Shown here in pieces: positions 8,419-16,438 of a DNA stretch of 64,000 bases (position 1 is its first letter; each line of letters opens with the position of its first letter). A program made the position numbers and the translations under genes. Origin of the DNA: Mesonia oceanica (GTDB lineage: Bacteria > Bacteroidota > Bacteroidia > Flavobacteriales > Flavobacteriaceae); contig NZ_CABVMM010000012.1 of the NCBI RefSeq assembly GCF_902499555.1, forward strand, positions 107,113 to 171,112, read 5' to 3'. Under the pieces are notes generated by a model, which saw nothing but the letters and a program-made list of their open reading frames with translations, ran no database searches and was not told where the DNA came from.

Positions 8419-8496
8419 CCTGCAAGGTCTTTTCTGACCTTGTAGGTATATTTTTCAATCATATTAAAACCTACAAGGTTATCAAAACCTTGCAGG
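8419..8496. repeat. Nested palindrome built from CCTGCAAGGT/ACCTACAAGGT units
   Basis: Four 11-12 base arms form two nested inverted pairs. The outer pair is CCTGCAAGGTC (8419-8429) with AACCTTGCAGG (8486-8496). The inner pair is GACCTTGTAGGT (8436-8447) with ACCTACAAGGTT (8469-8480). Adjacent arms can also pair with each other, giving either two hairpins or one long stem. It occupies most of the gap between the pump and adaptor genes, so it would lie in their shared transcript. Confidence 0.75.
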
Positions 8497-8519
8497 AAAT
8501 AACCTTTAATACAACAATC

Positions 8520-9698
8520 ATGAAAACCTTATTCTATATATTTTTCAGTTTATTCTTGATTTCCTGCGGAAATAATTCAGCAGAAGAAAAAGAAAATTCA
8601 ACTACTCCAAAAAAAGAAGAACATCACGAAGAAGAAGAAGAAGGAATTCACTTTTCCTTTGAGCAAGCTAAAGCTTTAGGTTTAAAAGTAGATACACTCA
8701 GCCATAGAAATATGAGCGGTTTTGTAGAAGCCAATGGAACATTAGAAGTTCCACCACAAAACGAAGCAACCGTAACGACAATTGTTGGTGCGAATGTGGT
8801 CAAGATTGAAGTGATTGAAGGTGATGAAGTGCAGCAAGGACAAATAGTGGCATATTTATCTCATCCTAATATCATTCAGCTACAAACCGATTATTTAGAA
8901 GCTTTTCACAACCAAAAGTATTTAGAAAAAGAATACCAACGTCAGAAAAAATTATACGAAGGCGGCGTAGGTTCCGGGATGAATTTTCAAAAAGCAGAAG
9001 CCGACTATCAAGCTAAAAAAGGATTAGTGAGCGGACTCAAATCGAAACTAAAACTTTTAAATATTAACCTAAATAATCTAGAAAAAGGAAACATTCAAGA
9101 AAGTGTGGCTTTAAGAAGTCCCATTGAAGGTGCAGTACAAAAAGTAGAAGTAAAAACCGGGCAATATGTACAACCCCAAACCGATTTGTTTGAAATTATC
9201 AATACACATCACGTTCACGCCGATTTAATGGTTTATGAAAAAGACGTACATAAAATTGCAAAAGGACAAAAAATAAAATTCACCGTTCAATCCCTTCCAG
9301 AGACAGAACTAACCGCAAGTATTTATTCGATTAGTAAAACCTTTGAAGAAAGTCCGAAAGCTGTTCACGTTCATGCGGAAATTGAAAACAAAAAGGGAAA
9401 TCTTATTCCGGGAATGTACATTCAAGGAAAAATTTTAACGGAAAAATCAACCACCACTGCCATTCCTGAGAGTGCCATTGTAAAAAACGGAGATCGTTTC
9501 TATATTTATAAAGCTGAAAAAAATGAGAACGAATGGAATTTTTCTCCACTTGAAGTAAAAACCGGAAAAACCGATGGAAGCTGGACAGCCATTCAGTTAC
9601 TTGAAAAACAACCTCAAGCAACCCTATTTGCTCTCAATAATGCTTATTATTTACAAGCCGAAGGAGAAAAAGGTGAAGGCGGCGGGCATCATCATTAA
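8520..9698 (+). CDS. RND efflux periplasmic adaptor lipoprotein (CzcB/CusB type)
   Basis: The start is placed at the ATG at 8520 because it directly precedes a lipoprotein signal (FLISC, Cys16). The frame is open upstream to 8373, but that stretch covers a palindromic repeat and is not protein-like. The protein has 392 residues. A His/Glu-rich linker (EEHHEEEEE) is followed by the barrel-sandwich half IVGANVVKIEVIEGDEV, a coiled-coil hairpin (QKYLEKEYQRQKKLYEGG), the second barrel half (LRSPIEGAVQKVEVKTGQYV) and beta-barrel domains. It ends in GGGHHH. It should bridge the RND pump and the outer-membrane channel encoded just upstream, and the His-rich ends may bind the exported metal. Confidence 0.92.
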   Translation: MKTLFYIFFSLFLISCGNNSAEEKENSTTPKKEEHHEEEEEGIHFSFEQAKALGLKVDTLSHRNMSGFVEANGTLEVPPQNEATVTTIVGANVVKIEVIEGDEVQQGQIVAYLSHPNIIQLQTDYLEAFHNQKYLEKEYQRQKKLYEGGVGSGMNFQKAEADYQAKKGLVSGLKSKLKLLNINLNNLEKGNIQESVALRSPIEGAVQKVEVKTGQYVQPQTDLFEIINTHHVHADLMVYEKDVHKIAKGQKIKFTVQSLPETELTASIYSISKTFEESPKAVHVHAEIENKKGNLIPGMYIQGKILTEKSTTTAIPESAIVKNGDRFYIYKAEKNENEWNFSPLEVKTGKTDGSWTAIQLLEKQPQATLFALNNAYYLQAEGEKGEGGGHHH

Positions 9699-9740
9699 TG
9701 CTTAGCTATTAGTTTTTAAGTTGAGAAGTTTAGTTTAGTT

Positions 9741-9848
9741 TCGTCACACTGAACTTAATTCAGGGTCTCATTATGTTTTTTTGAATAGTAAGAGATAAGA
9801 TTCTGAAATCGAAGATTCAACGTAGTTAAATAAATTCAGAATAACGCA
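9741..9848. repeat. Degenerate intergenic palindromic element, copy 2
   Basis: The left part reads GTCACACTGAACTTAATTCA followed by GGGTCTCAT. The right part holds GATTCTGAAATC and ends in TTCAGAATAACG. The half-site resembles the GTCATTCTGAA/TTCAGAAT pattern of the copy near 10619. The element sits between the efflux adaptor and a terminator hairpin and is more decayed than the other copies. Confidence 0.45.
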
Positions 9849-9849
9849 C

Positions 9850-9889
9850 AAAAAAGCCACTTGCCGAGAAAAGAGGAAGTAGCTTTTTT
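9850..9889 (+). terminator. Rho-independent terminator after the efflux genes
   Basis: Inverted arms AAAAAAGCCACTT and AAGTAGCTTTTTT with one mismatch enclose a loop of about 14 bases, with A and T runs at the two ends. It is placed between the efflux adaptor and the sulfotransferase-like gene, both on the plus strand, so it probably ends the efflux transcript. Confidence 0.65.
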
Positions 9890-9958
9890 AACCTAAGTTA
9901 AAAAAGAGAGAATGGTTATGATTTCTTTACTTATTTTTGAAACCAAATTCAGTTTTCA

Positions 9959-10579
9959 ATGCACATTTTTGTTTTAGGTACGGGACGTTGTGGCTCTTTC
10001 AGTTTTGTAGAAGCTTGTATGTACATGACCAATTTTACATGCGGTCACGAAACCCGATCGCAAAAATTAGGTTCGGCACGCTTTGAATATCCCGAAAATC
10101 ATATTGAAGCCGACAACCATTTAAGCTGGCATTTAGGAGAATTAGAACAGAAATTTCCCGATCAAGTTTTTTATGTACATTTAAAACGAGACCGCGATAA
10201 AACCGCAAAAAGCTTCAGCAAGCGTTTTCTCAAAAAGAAAAGTATAGTTGATGCTTATGCAGGAGGAATAAAAATGAATCCACCGGAAACACTTTCTAAA
10301 GAAGAACAACTTCAGCTTTGCTATGATTATGTAGATACGGTAACCGCAAATATCCAATCCTTTTTAAAACATCAACCGCAACACCTAACTATTCATCTTG
10401 AAAGCATTCAGGAAGATTTCAAAAAATTCTGGCAAATCATTGATGCGAAAGGCGATTTAGAAGCTGCGTTAACTAGCTTCAACCAACGTCACAATACCGC
10501 CAAAGAACATGAAAAATCGTATGTTCTTTATCATTTAAAATTGTTTTTACTTCGACAGAAAAGAAGGTTGTTGGGTTGA
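9959..10579 (+). CDS. Sulfotransferase-like P-loop protein
   Basis: A 206-residue cytoplasmic protein. It begins with a beta-strand and loop IFVLGTGRCGSFS (GTGRCGS at 7-13), like the 5'-phosphosulfate-binding loop of PAPS-dependent sulfotransferases. A later strand, FYVHLKRDRDKTAKSF, fits the 3'-phosphate-binding region (Arg and a following Ser). The segment LTIHLESIQEDFKKFW also resembles the family. The acceptor substrate cannot be predicted, and no sulfate-activation or polysaccharide genes are adjacent. It stands alone between a terminator and a palindromic element. Confidence 0.6.
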   Translation: MHIFVLGTGRCGSFSFVEACMYMTNFTCGHETRSQKLGSARFEYPENHIEADNHLSWHLGELEQKFPDQVFYVHLKRDRDKTAKSFSKRFLKKKSIVDAYAGGIKMNPPETLSKEEQLQLCYDYVDTVTANIQSFLKHQPQHLTIHLESIQEDFKKFWQIIDAKGDLEAALTSFNQRHNTAKEHEKSYVLYHLKLFLLRQKRRLLG

Positions 10580-10589
10580 TAAAAACTTC

Positions 10590-10723
10590 ATGAGGCTGTA
10601 TAAAAAGGGTCAAAAATCGTCATTCTGAATTTAATTCAGAATCTCATCCTGCTAATGATCAATTTAGTAGGAGAACCTAAACACGTTTAGGTTGACGAAA
10701 ATCATCTTTTTAGACAGCCTCAT
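10590..10723. repeat. Nested inverted-repeat element, copy 3 (MITE-like)
   Basis: Outer arms of 18 bases, at 10590-10607 (ATGAGGCTGTATAAAAAG) and 10706-10723, are inverted with one mismatch. Inside lie GTCATTCTGAATTTAATTCA and a 9-bp hairpin AACCTAAAC/GTTTAGGTT (10674-10682 and 10685-10693) followed by GACGA. No coding frame is evident. The rest of the 388-base gap up to udk is AT-rich. It contains a half-site-like TCTCGACTCCGCTCGAC near 10852 and the udk promoter, and nothing else recognisable. Confidence 0.7.
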
Positions 10724-10942
10724 CACATTAAGGTAAATCATTTTTACGCCTCCGATTCTAGATTAAAATTAAATTCCTTTTTTATAAAATCACATCATTT
10801 TAGTTAACCTTTTAAATAAATAAATTCTAATTACTCAATTGTAAGCCCTAAGTCTCGACTCCGCTCGACCTGACAAAAACAAACCTATCAAAATTCGTTA
10901 ATAAGAATACCATATTGTTATTTCATAATTTTAATAATTCGT

Positions 10943-10950
10943 TAATTTTG
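10943..10950 (+). promoter_or_regulatory. Promoter -7 box for udk, TAATTTTG
   Basis: An exact match to TAnnTTTG, 17 bases before the udk ATG. A TTG at 10915-10917 is a possible -33 element, with a slightly long spacing of 25 bases. This likely drives udk and the genes behind it. Confidence 0.5.
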
Positions 10951-10967
10951 CTGAAAAATTTGAAATT

Positions 10968-11576
10968 ATGCTCATTATCGGGATTGCCGGAGGAACCGGA
11001 AGCGGAAAAACAACCGTAGTAAACACTATTGTCGATGAACTACAACACGAAGAAGTAGAAGTAATCTCACAAGACTCTTACTATCGGGACACGAGTAATC
11101 TTAGCTACGATGAGCGGACCAAAATTAATTTTGACCATCCAAAATCCATCGATTTTGATTTACTCACCAAACATTTAAAACAATTAAGAGCGGGAGAATC
11201 TATTCCACAGCCGGTTTATTCATTTAAAGAACATAACCGTACTGGTGAAACCATTGAAACGCCACCTAAAAAAGTAATGTTGGTCGAAGGAATTTTAATT
11301 CTTACCCATCCTGAGCTTCGGGAACTTTTTGATATTATGATTTACGTACACGCCGATAGTGATGAGCGCTTAATTAGACGCCTAAAACGGGATATGAAAG
11401 AACGCGGACGTGATTTAGACGAGGTTTTAAACCGCTACCAAACTACCTTAAAACCTATGCACCAACAATTTATCGAACCTACAAAAGAATTTGCCGATAT
11501 TATTATTCCCAACAATCGTTATAATACCGTAGCTGTTGATATTGTTCAGACCATTATCAGGGAACGCTTAGACTAA
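10968..11576 (+). CDS. udk: Uridine kinase
   Basis: Phosphorylates uridine and cytidine in pyrimidine salvage. The 202 residues match the usual length. The P-loop GGTGSGKT is at 8-15, then SQDSYYRD, NFDHPKSIDFD (substrate-binding Asp/His region) and the lid RRLKRDMKERGRD. It is the first gene of a run that continues through the DivIC-like gene into the mutase genes, with only 17 bases before the next start. It follows a good promoter box. Confidence 0.96.
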   Translation: MLIIGIAGGTGSGKTTVVNTIVDELQHEEVEVISQDSYYRDTSNLSYDERTKINFDHPKSIDFDLLTKHLKQLRAGESIPQPVYSFKEHNRTGETIETPPKKVMLVEGILILTHPELRELFDIMIYVHADSDERLIRRLKRDMKERGRDLDEVLNRYQTTLKPMHQQFIEPTKEFADIIIPNNRYNTVAVDIVQTIIRERLD

Positions 11577-11593
11577 TTTCGTATATTCGTTTT

Positions 11594-11929
11594 ATGGGTT
11601 TTAAAGAGCTTCGCGAGAAACGTTGGTTTAAAATTATAAGCAATAAATATGTGCTTATAATTTTGGTGTTTGGTGTCTGGATGTTTTTTCTCGATAGCAA
11701 TAGTTGGTTAGTACATCGTGAACTCGATGAAGAATTAGATGCACTCAACAATAACAAAGCCTATTACCAAAAAGAAATAAATAAAGACAAAGCTATCATT
11801 GAAGGATTGAATGATTCTGACGAACTGGAAAAATTTGCACGGGAAGAATATTTTATGAAGCGTGAAGGAGAAGAAATTTTTATAATTGAATATGAAGATA
11901 GCTTGAAAAAGAACGAGGAAAATGAGTAA
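11594..11929 (+). CDS. Septum formation initiator, FtsB/DivIC-like
   Basis: A 111-residue bitopic membrane protein with a short cytoplasmic N terminus. A membrane segment at about 20-37 is followed by a coiled coil (RELDEELDALNNNKAYYQKEI) and the LEKFAREEYFMKREGEEIF motif typical of the DivIC/FtsB family. It should act in the divisome with FtsL-like and FtsQ-like partners on the outer face of the inner membrane. Its end overlaps the start of the next gene by eight bases. Confidence 0.88.
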   Translation: MGFKELREKRWFKIISNKYVLIILVFGVWMFFLDSNSWLVHRELDEELDALNNNKAYYQKEINKDKAIIEGLNDSDELEKFAREEYFMKREGEEIFIIEYEDSLKKNEENE

Positions 11930-13295
11930 AAAATTATTTGAAGATTTTAAAGAGGTTTCTGCCAAAGAGTGGAAACAAAAAATTCAGGTAGATTTAAAAG
12001 GGGCCGCTTATGAAAGTCTTATTTTTCATAGCAATGAAGGCATCGATGTAAAACCATTTTATCATCAAGACAATTTTCAAGCCAGCCAAGCTCCTACTCC
12101 ACCTCAAAACTGGAATATTATCGAACGCTTTGTAGTTTCTGAAAATACTGAAGCCGCTTCACTTTTAGAAAGCTTAGAAAAAGGAGCGGAAGCCTTATGG
12201 ATAGTAATTCCTACGGCTGAAATCGATTTTTCAAAGTTATTAACCGAAATCGATATCGAAAAGACTCCGGTATTTCTCGATTTTCAATTTTTGTCGAAAG
12301 AAACGCCTCAACAACTCAAAGAATTTGTTCAGGGTAAAAAACATCAAATTTCAGTTGGTGTCGATATTATCGGAAACCTTTCAGCTACCGGAAACTGGTT
12401 CAGCAATCAACAAGAAGATCATCAACTATTAGCGGAATTTATTCAGTTGAATAAAGAAATACCAGTCAGTATAAGTGTCGATACTTCCATTTATCAAAAT
12501 GCAGGTGCCAATATCGTTCAGCAATTGGCCTATTCGATGGCACACGTGAATGAATATTTAAATCACTTAAATGAACATTTTCCGCAGCAATTAAAAGACT
12601 TTCAACCTATTTTTAAAGTTTCCGTAGGTTCCAATTATTTCTTTGAGATAGCCAAGCTGAAAGCTTTACGTAAGTTATACGCAAGTATAACTGAAGCTTA
12701 TGAAGCTCCTTTAAGCATTCAAATTTTAGCTTTCCCAACAAAGCGGAACAAAACCATTTACGATTACAACGTAAATATGTTGCGTACCACTACGGAGAGT
12801 ATGAGTGCTATTTTAGGAGGTGCCGATTGGGTTTGTAATCTGCCTTACGATGATATCTATCACGACGATAATGATTTTGGAAGAAGAATAGCCCGCAATC
12901 AACTCTTAATTTTAAAAGAAGAAAGTTATTTTGATAAAGTAGCCAATGCTAGTGATGGTAGTTATTATGTAGAAGAGATCACCTCCCAATTAGCTGAAAA
13001 AGCTTTAGTGGTCTTCAAATCGATTGAAAAATCCGGTGGTTGGATTACCTCTCTAAAAGAAGGAACGATTCAGCGAAAAATTAAAGAAAGTGCCGATAAG
13101 GAATTGGCGCAATTTAATAAAGCTGAAAAAACCTTGGTAGGTACCAACAAATACCAAAACCCGGAAGATAAAATGAAGGCAGATTTAGAAAAGTCTCCTT
13201 TTTTACAAAAAAATGAAAGAAAAACGCTTTTAAAGCCGATTATTCAGAAAAGACTCGCAGAAAAAAGTGAACAAGAACGCTTGAAAAAGGAATAA
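11922..13295 (+). CDS. mutA: Methylmalonyl-CoA mutase small (beta) subunit
   Basis: The non-catalytic subunit that pairs with MutB to interconvert methylmalonyl-CoA and succinyl-CoA. It has 457 residues with the mutase TIM-barrel fold, including NMLRTTTESMSAILGGADWV and YYVEEITSQLAEKAL. It ends soon after the barrel (in KKE) and carries no DxHxxG cobalamin motif and no Rossmann-like C-terminal domain. This is a short form compared with small subunits of more than 600 residues in other bacteria. The start overlaps the DivIC-like gene. Its partner mutB lies 957 bases downstream, beyond three small genes. Confidence 0.93.
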   Translation: MSKKLFEDFKEVSAKEWKQKIQVDLKGAAYESLIFHSNEGIDVKPFYHQDNFQASQAPTPPQNWNIIERFVVSENTEAASLLESLEKGAEALWIVIPTAEIDFSKLLTEIDIEKTPVFLDFQFLSKETPQQLKEFVQGKKHQISVGVDIIGNLSATGNWFSNQQEDHQLLAEFIQLNKEIPVSISVDTSIYQNAGANIVQQLAYSMAHVNEYLNHLNEHFPQQLKDFQPIFKVSVGSNYFFEIAKLKALRKLYASITEAYEAPLSIQILAFPTKRNKTIYDYNVNMLRTTTESMSAILGGADWVCNLPYDDIYHDDNDFGRRIARNQLLILKEESYFDKVANASDGSYYVEEITSQLAEKALVVFKSIEKSGGWITSLKEGTIQRKIKESADKELAQFNKAEKTLVGTNKYQNPEDKMKADLEKSPFLQKNERKTLLKPIIQKRLAEKSEQERLKKE

Positions 13296-13335
13296 TTTCT
13301 TCAATATATTAATTAAAAATACTGCTATCAACAGA

Positions 13336-13779
13336 GTGATAAGAAAGTATTCAAATAATGACAAGTCAAAAACAATTCATTTGTTGAAACAAAATACTCC
13401 AGAATATTTTGCTCCATCTGAGGAAGTTGATTTTGAGAAATACCTTGAAAATGAAATCGAGGATTACTTTGTTTATGAAGAAAATTCTGAAATTATTGGG
13501 GCTGGTGGCATCAATTATTTTATAGACCAAAAAATGGCTCGTATTTCTTGGGATATGATTTCCTCTAAAAGTCAAAGAAAAAGGATAGGAAAAAAATTAA
13601 TACAACACCGAATTAATCTTTTAAGTAAAAATCCGAATATTGAACTAATCATTGTACGAACAACACAGATAGTTTATAAGTTTTATGAGAAAATGGGATT
13701 CGAACTTGAAAAAATTGAAAAGGATTTCTGGGCTAAAGGTTTTGATCTCTATCAAATGAAAATGGAAAATAAAAAGTAA
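13336..13779 (+). CDS. GNAT-family N-acetyltransferase
   Basis: A 147-residue single-domain acetyltransferase. The acetyl-CoA loop is seen as SQRKRIGKKLIQHRINLL (R/QxxGxG/K pattern), and the end as YKFYEKMGFELEKIEKDFW. The start is GTG at 13336, with no better candidate in frame. The substrate is unknown. The gene is AT-rich and sits with DUF4160 and DUF2442 genes between the two methylmalonyl-CoA mutase subunits; its stop overlaps the DUF4160 start by one base. This tight packing suggests a three-gene cassette. Confidence 0.85.
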   Translation: MIRKYSNNDKSKTIHLLKQNTPEYFAPSEEVDFEKYLENEIEDYFVYEENSEIIGAGGINYFIDQKMARISWDMISSKSQRKRIGKKLIQHRINLLSKNPNIELIIVRTTQIVYKFYEKMGFELEKIEKDFWAKGFDLYQMKMENKK

Positions 13780-14006
13780 TGCCAACAGTATTAAGAATTA
13801 ATGGATATCGTTTTTTCTTTTATTCAAATGAACATTTGCCCATTCATATTGAAAAAGATGAGAAAACAGCAAAATTTAACCTTCAACCTATCGAAATAAT
13901 ATATACGAGAAGATTTAAAGCTTCAGAAATTTCAGAAATCCGTAAATTAGTAGTAGAAAATTCAGAATTTTTAATTCAACAATGGAATGAGTATTTTAAC
14001 AATTAA
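13779..14006 (+). CDS. DUF4160 small protein
   Basis: A 75-residue protein. It begins MPTVLRINGYRFFFYSNEH with PIHIEKDEKTAKF following, the typical DUF4160 opening, where HxPxH-like residues are conserved. It ends in a helix LIQQWNEYFNN. The function is unknown. DUF4160 is often followed by a DUF2442 gene, and the pair has the size and overlap of a toxin-antitoxin-like module. It overlaps the GNAT gene by one base and DUF2442 by 20 bases. Confidence 0.85.
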   Translation: MPTVLRINGYRFFFYSNEHLPIHIEKDEKTAKFNLQPIEIIYTRRFKASEISEIRKLVVENSEFLIQQWNEYFNN

Positions 14007-14223
14007 CAAATCAAAATTTGCTGTAGAGGTTTCCTTTTCAAAAGATAAAATGACTGTCTTTTTAGAAGATGGAAGAGAGCTTTCCGTTCCGTTAGAATGG
14101 TTTCCCCGATTACGGAACGCAACTCCAGAACAACTGAATAATTGGCGTTTTATTGGTAAAGGAGAAGGAATTCATTGGCAAGAACTAGACGAAGATATTT
14201 CAGTAGAAAAATTACTGGATTAA
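13987..14223 (+). CDS. DUF2442 small protein
   Basis: A 78-residue protein with the DUF2442 core: VFLEDGRELSVPLEWFPRL, then RFIGKGEGIHWQELDEDIS and the terminal VEKLL. The family is proposed to be DNA-binding or antitoxin-like; this is not established here. The start lies inside the last codons of the DUF4160 gene, so the two are co-translated. It ends 29 bases before mutB. Confidence 0.87.
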   Translation: MSILTINKSKFAVEVSFSKDKMTVFLEDGRELSVPLEWFPRLRNATPEQLNNWRFIGKGEGIHWQELDEDISVEKLLD

Positions 14224-14252
14224 ATCAGAACGACGGAAAATCAATATAAAAA

Positions 14253-16385
14253 ATGGCTCGAAAAGACCTTCAACATATAAAGCTTCAAAATTCAGAATTA
14301 AAAATTCAAAATTTTGAGGAAGAAGTATTTACTACACCAGAGAAAATCAAGATTAAAAAAGTCTATACGAAAGAAGACGTAGAAAATTTAGAGCACCTTA
14401 ACTTTGTTGCCGGAATCTCTCCGTTCTTACGTGGACCTTACTCTACGATGTACGTAAGAAGACCGTGGACAATTAGACAATATGCAGGGTTTTCTACGGC
14501 CGAAGAAAGTAATGCGTTCTATAGAAGAAACCTGGCAGCCGGACAAAAAGGCCTTTCGGTAGCTTTCGATTTAGCAACGCATCGCGGTTACGATAGTGAT
14601 CATGAACGTGTAATAGGTGATGTTGGTAAAGCAGGAGTGGCAATTGATTCGGTAGAAGATATGAAAATTCTTTTCGATCAGATTCCGCTTGATAAAATGT
14701 CGGTTTCTATGACGATGAATGGAGCGGTACTACCTATCATGGCGTTTTATATTGTTGCTGCCGAAGAGCAAGGTGTTCAACCTGAACAGCTTTCAGGAAC
14801 CATTCAAAATGATATTCTCAAGGAGTTTATGGTGCGAAACACCTACATTTATCCACCTACTCCATCGATGAAAATCATCTCTGATATTTTTGAGTATAGC
14901 TCGAAGAATATGCCAAGATTCAACAGCATTAGTATTTCCGGATATCATATGCAAGAGGCCGGAGCCACTTGTGATATTGAATTGGCATACACCTTGGCCG
15001 ACGGATTGGAATACATTAGAAAAGGACTTGAAGCGGGAATGGACATCGATAGTTTTGCTCCACGTCTTTCCTTTTTCTGGGCTATTGGCATGAATCATTT
15101 TATGGAAATTGCCAAAATGCGAGCCGGAAGAATGTTATGGGCTAAATTGGTAAAGCAATTCAACCCAAAAAATCAAAAATCACTTTCTCTAAGAACACAT
15201 TGTCAAACCAGTGGATGGAGTTTAACCGAACAAGATCCGTTTAATAATGTAGCTCGAACTTGTATTGAGGCTTCCGCAGCAGCTTTTGGTGGAACGCAAA
15301 GTTTACATACCAATGCTTTAGATGAAGCGATTGCTTTACCTACCGATTTTTCAGCAAGAATCGCGAGAAACACTCAATTGTATTTACAAGACGAAACTGA
15401 AATTACAAAAACAGTAGATCCTTGGGCGGGTAGTTACTACGTAGAAAAACTTACTGATGAAATCTCTCAGAAAGCATGGAAATTGATTGAAGAAGTGGAA
15501 GAATTAGGCGGAATGACCAAAGCGATTGAAAAAGGAATCCCGAAACTTCGTATTGAAGAAGCTGCGGCAAGAAAACAAGCGCGAATTGATAGCGGTCAAG
15601 ATATTATTGTAGGGGTAAATAAATACCGACGTGAAAAAGAAGACCCCATCGTAACCTTAGAAGTCGATAATCAAACCGTTCGTAAACAACAAATTGCTCG
15701 ATTGGTAGAAATGAAGGCTAGTCGTAATGAAGAAAAGGTACAACAAGCTTTAACTAAATTAACCGAAGCTGCTAAAAAAGAAGAAGGAAATCTCTTAGCA
15801 TTAGCGATAGATGCTGCTCGTGAACGTGCCAGTATTGGAGAAATTAGTATGGCTTTAGAAAAAATTTACGGAAGGCATAAAGCACAAACCAAATCTTTTA
15901 GTGGCGTGTACAGTAAAGAAATTAAAGACGATAAATCGTTTAAAAAAGCAAAAGAACTAGCGAATCAATTTGCAGAATTAGAAGGTCGCCGACCTCGAAT
16001 TATGATTGCAAAAATGGGACAAGATGGTCATGATCGTGGAGCCAAAGTAGTTGCCACTGGTTATGCCGATGTAGGATTTGATGTAGATATTGGGCCATTA
16101 TTTCAAACCCCACAAGAAGCCGCCAAACAAGCAGTAGAAAACGATGTTCACACGTTAGGGGTTTCATCTTTAGCTGCCGGACATAAAACCTTAGTTCCCC
16201 AGGTAATTGAAGAATTGAAAAAACACGGCCGCGAAGATATCATGGTGATTGTGGGAGGGGTGATTCCTTCTGCAGATTATCAATATTTATTTGATGCCGG
16301 TGCTGTTGCGGTGTTTGGTCCCGGAACTAAAATTAGCGAAACCGCAATTAAAATTTTAGAGATTTTAATTGATTCGGTAGAATAA
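14253..16385 (+). CDS. mutB: Methylmalonyl-CoA mutase large (alpha) subunit
   Basis: The catalytic, adenosylcobalamin-dependent subunit, 710 residues. Mutase barrel motifs include [13 protein letters not shown] near the N terminus, [33 protein letters not shown] and [11 protein letters not shown]. The C-terminal B12 domain has [11 protein letters not shown], with H593 as the lower axial ligand, and later [10 protein letters not shown]. It connects propionyl-CoA and branched-chain catabolism to succinyl-CoA. It lies on the same strand as mutA but is separated from it by the GNAT-DUF4160-DUF2442 cassette. No cobalamin riboswitch was recognised before either subunit. Confidence 0.97.
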   Translation: MARKDLQHIKLQNSELKIQNFEEEVFTTPEKIKIKKVYTKEDVENLEHLNFVAGISPFLRGPYSTMYVRRPWTIRQYAGFSTAEESNAFYRRNLAAGQKGLSVAFDLATHRGYDSDHERVIGDVGKAGVAIDSVEDMKILFDQIPLDKMSVSMTMNGAVLPIMAFYIVAAEEQGVQPEQLSGTIQNDILKEFMVRNTYIYPPTPSMKIISDIFEYSSKNMPRFNSISISGYHMQEAGATCDIELAYTLADGLEYIRKGLEAGMDIDSFAPRLSFFWAIGMNHFMEIAKMRAGRMLWAKLVKQFNPKNQKSLSLRTHCQTSGWSLTEQDPFNNVARTCIEASAAAFGGTQSLHTNALDEAIALPTDFSARIARNTQLYLQDETEITKTVDPWAGSYYVEKLTDEISQKAWKLIEEVEELGGMTKAIEKGIPKLRIEEAAARKQARIDSGQDIIVGVNKYRREKEDPIVTLEVDNQTVRKQQIARLVEMKASRNEEKVQQALTKLTEAAKKEEGNLLALAIDAARERASIGEISMALEKIYGRHKAQTKSFSGVYSKEIKDDKSFKKAKELANQFAELEGRRPRIMIAKMGQDGHDRGAKVVATGYADVGFDVDIGPLFQTPQEAAKQAVENDVHTLGVSSLAAGHKTLVPQVIEELKKHGREDIMVIVGGVIPSADYQYLFDAGAVAVFGPGTKISETAIKILEILIDSVE

Positions 16386-16438
16386 ACTAAAAACATTTAA
16401 CGTTATAGGTTATAACTATAAAACAAAATTAACCTATT

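Noticed and set aside
8373..8519. Upstream extension of the efflux adaptor frame
   Set aside because: It translates a palindromic repeat and would put 49 residues before a lipoprotein signal.
10724..10967. Possible cobalamin riboswitch controlling the udk-mutase run
   Set aside because: No B12-box-like conserved segment was seen here or before mutA and mutB.
13695..13712. GGGATTCGAACTTGAA, resembling a tRNA T-arm read in reverse
   Set aside because: It lies inside the GNAT reading frame, and no acceptor, D or anticodon stem can be built around it.
16401..16415. Short palindrome GTTATAGGTTATAAC before the lipoprotein gene
   Set aside because: A six-base AT-rich stem with no T run. It is too weak to call as a terminator or operator.
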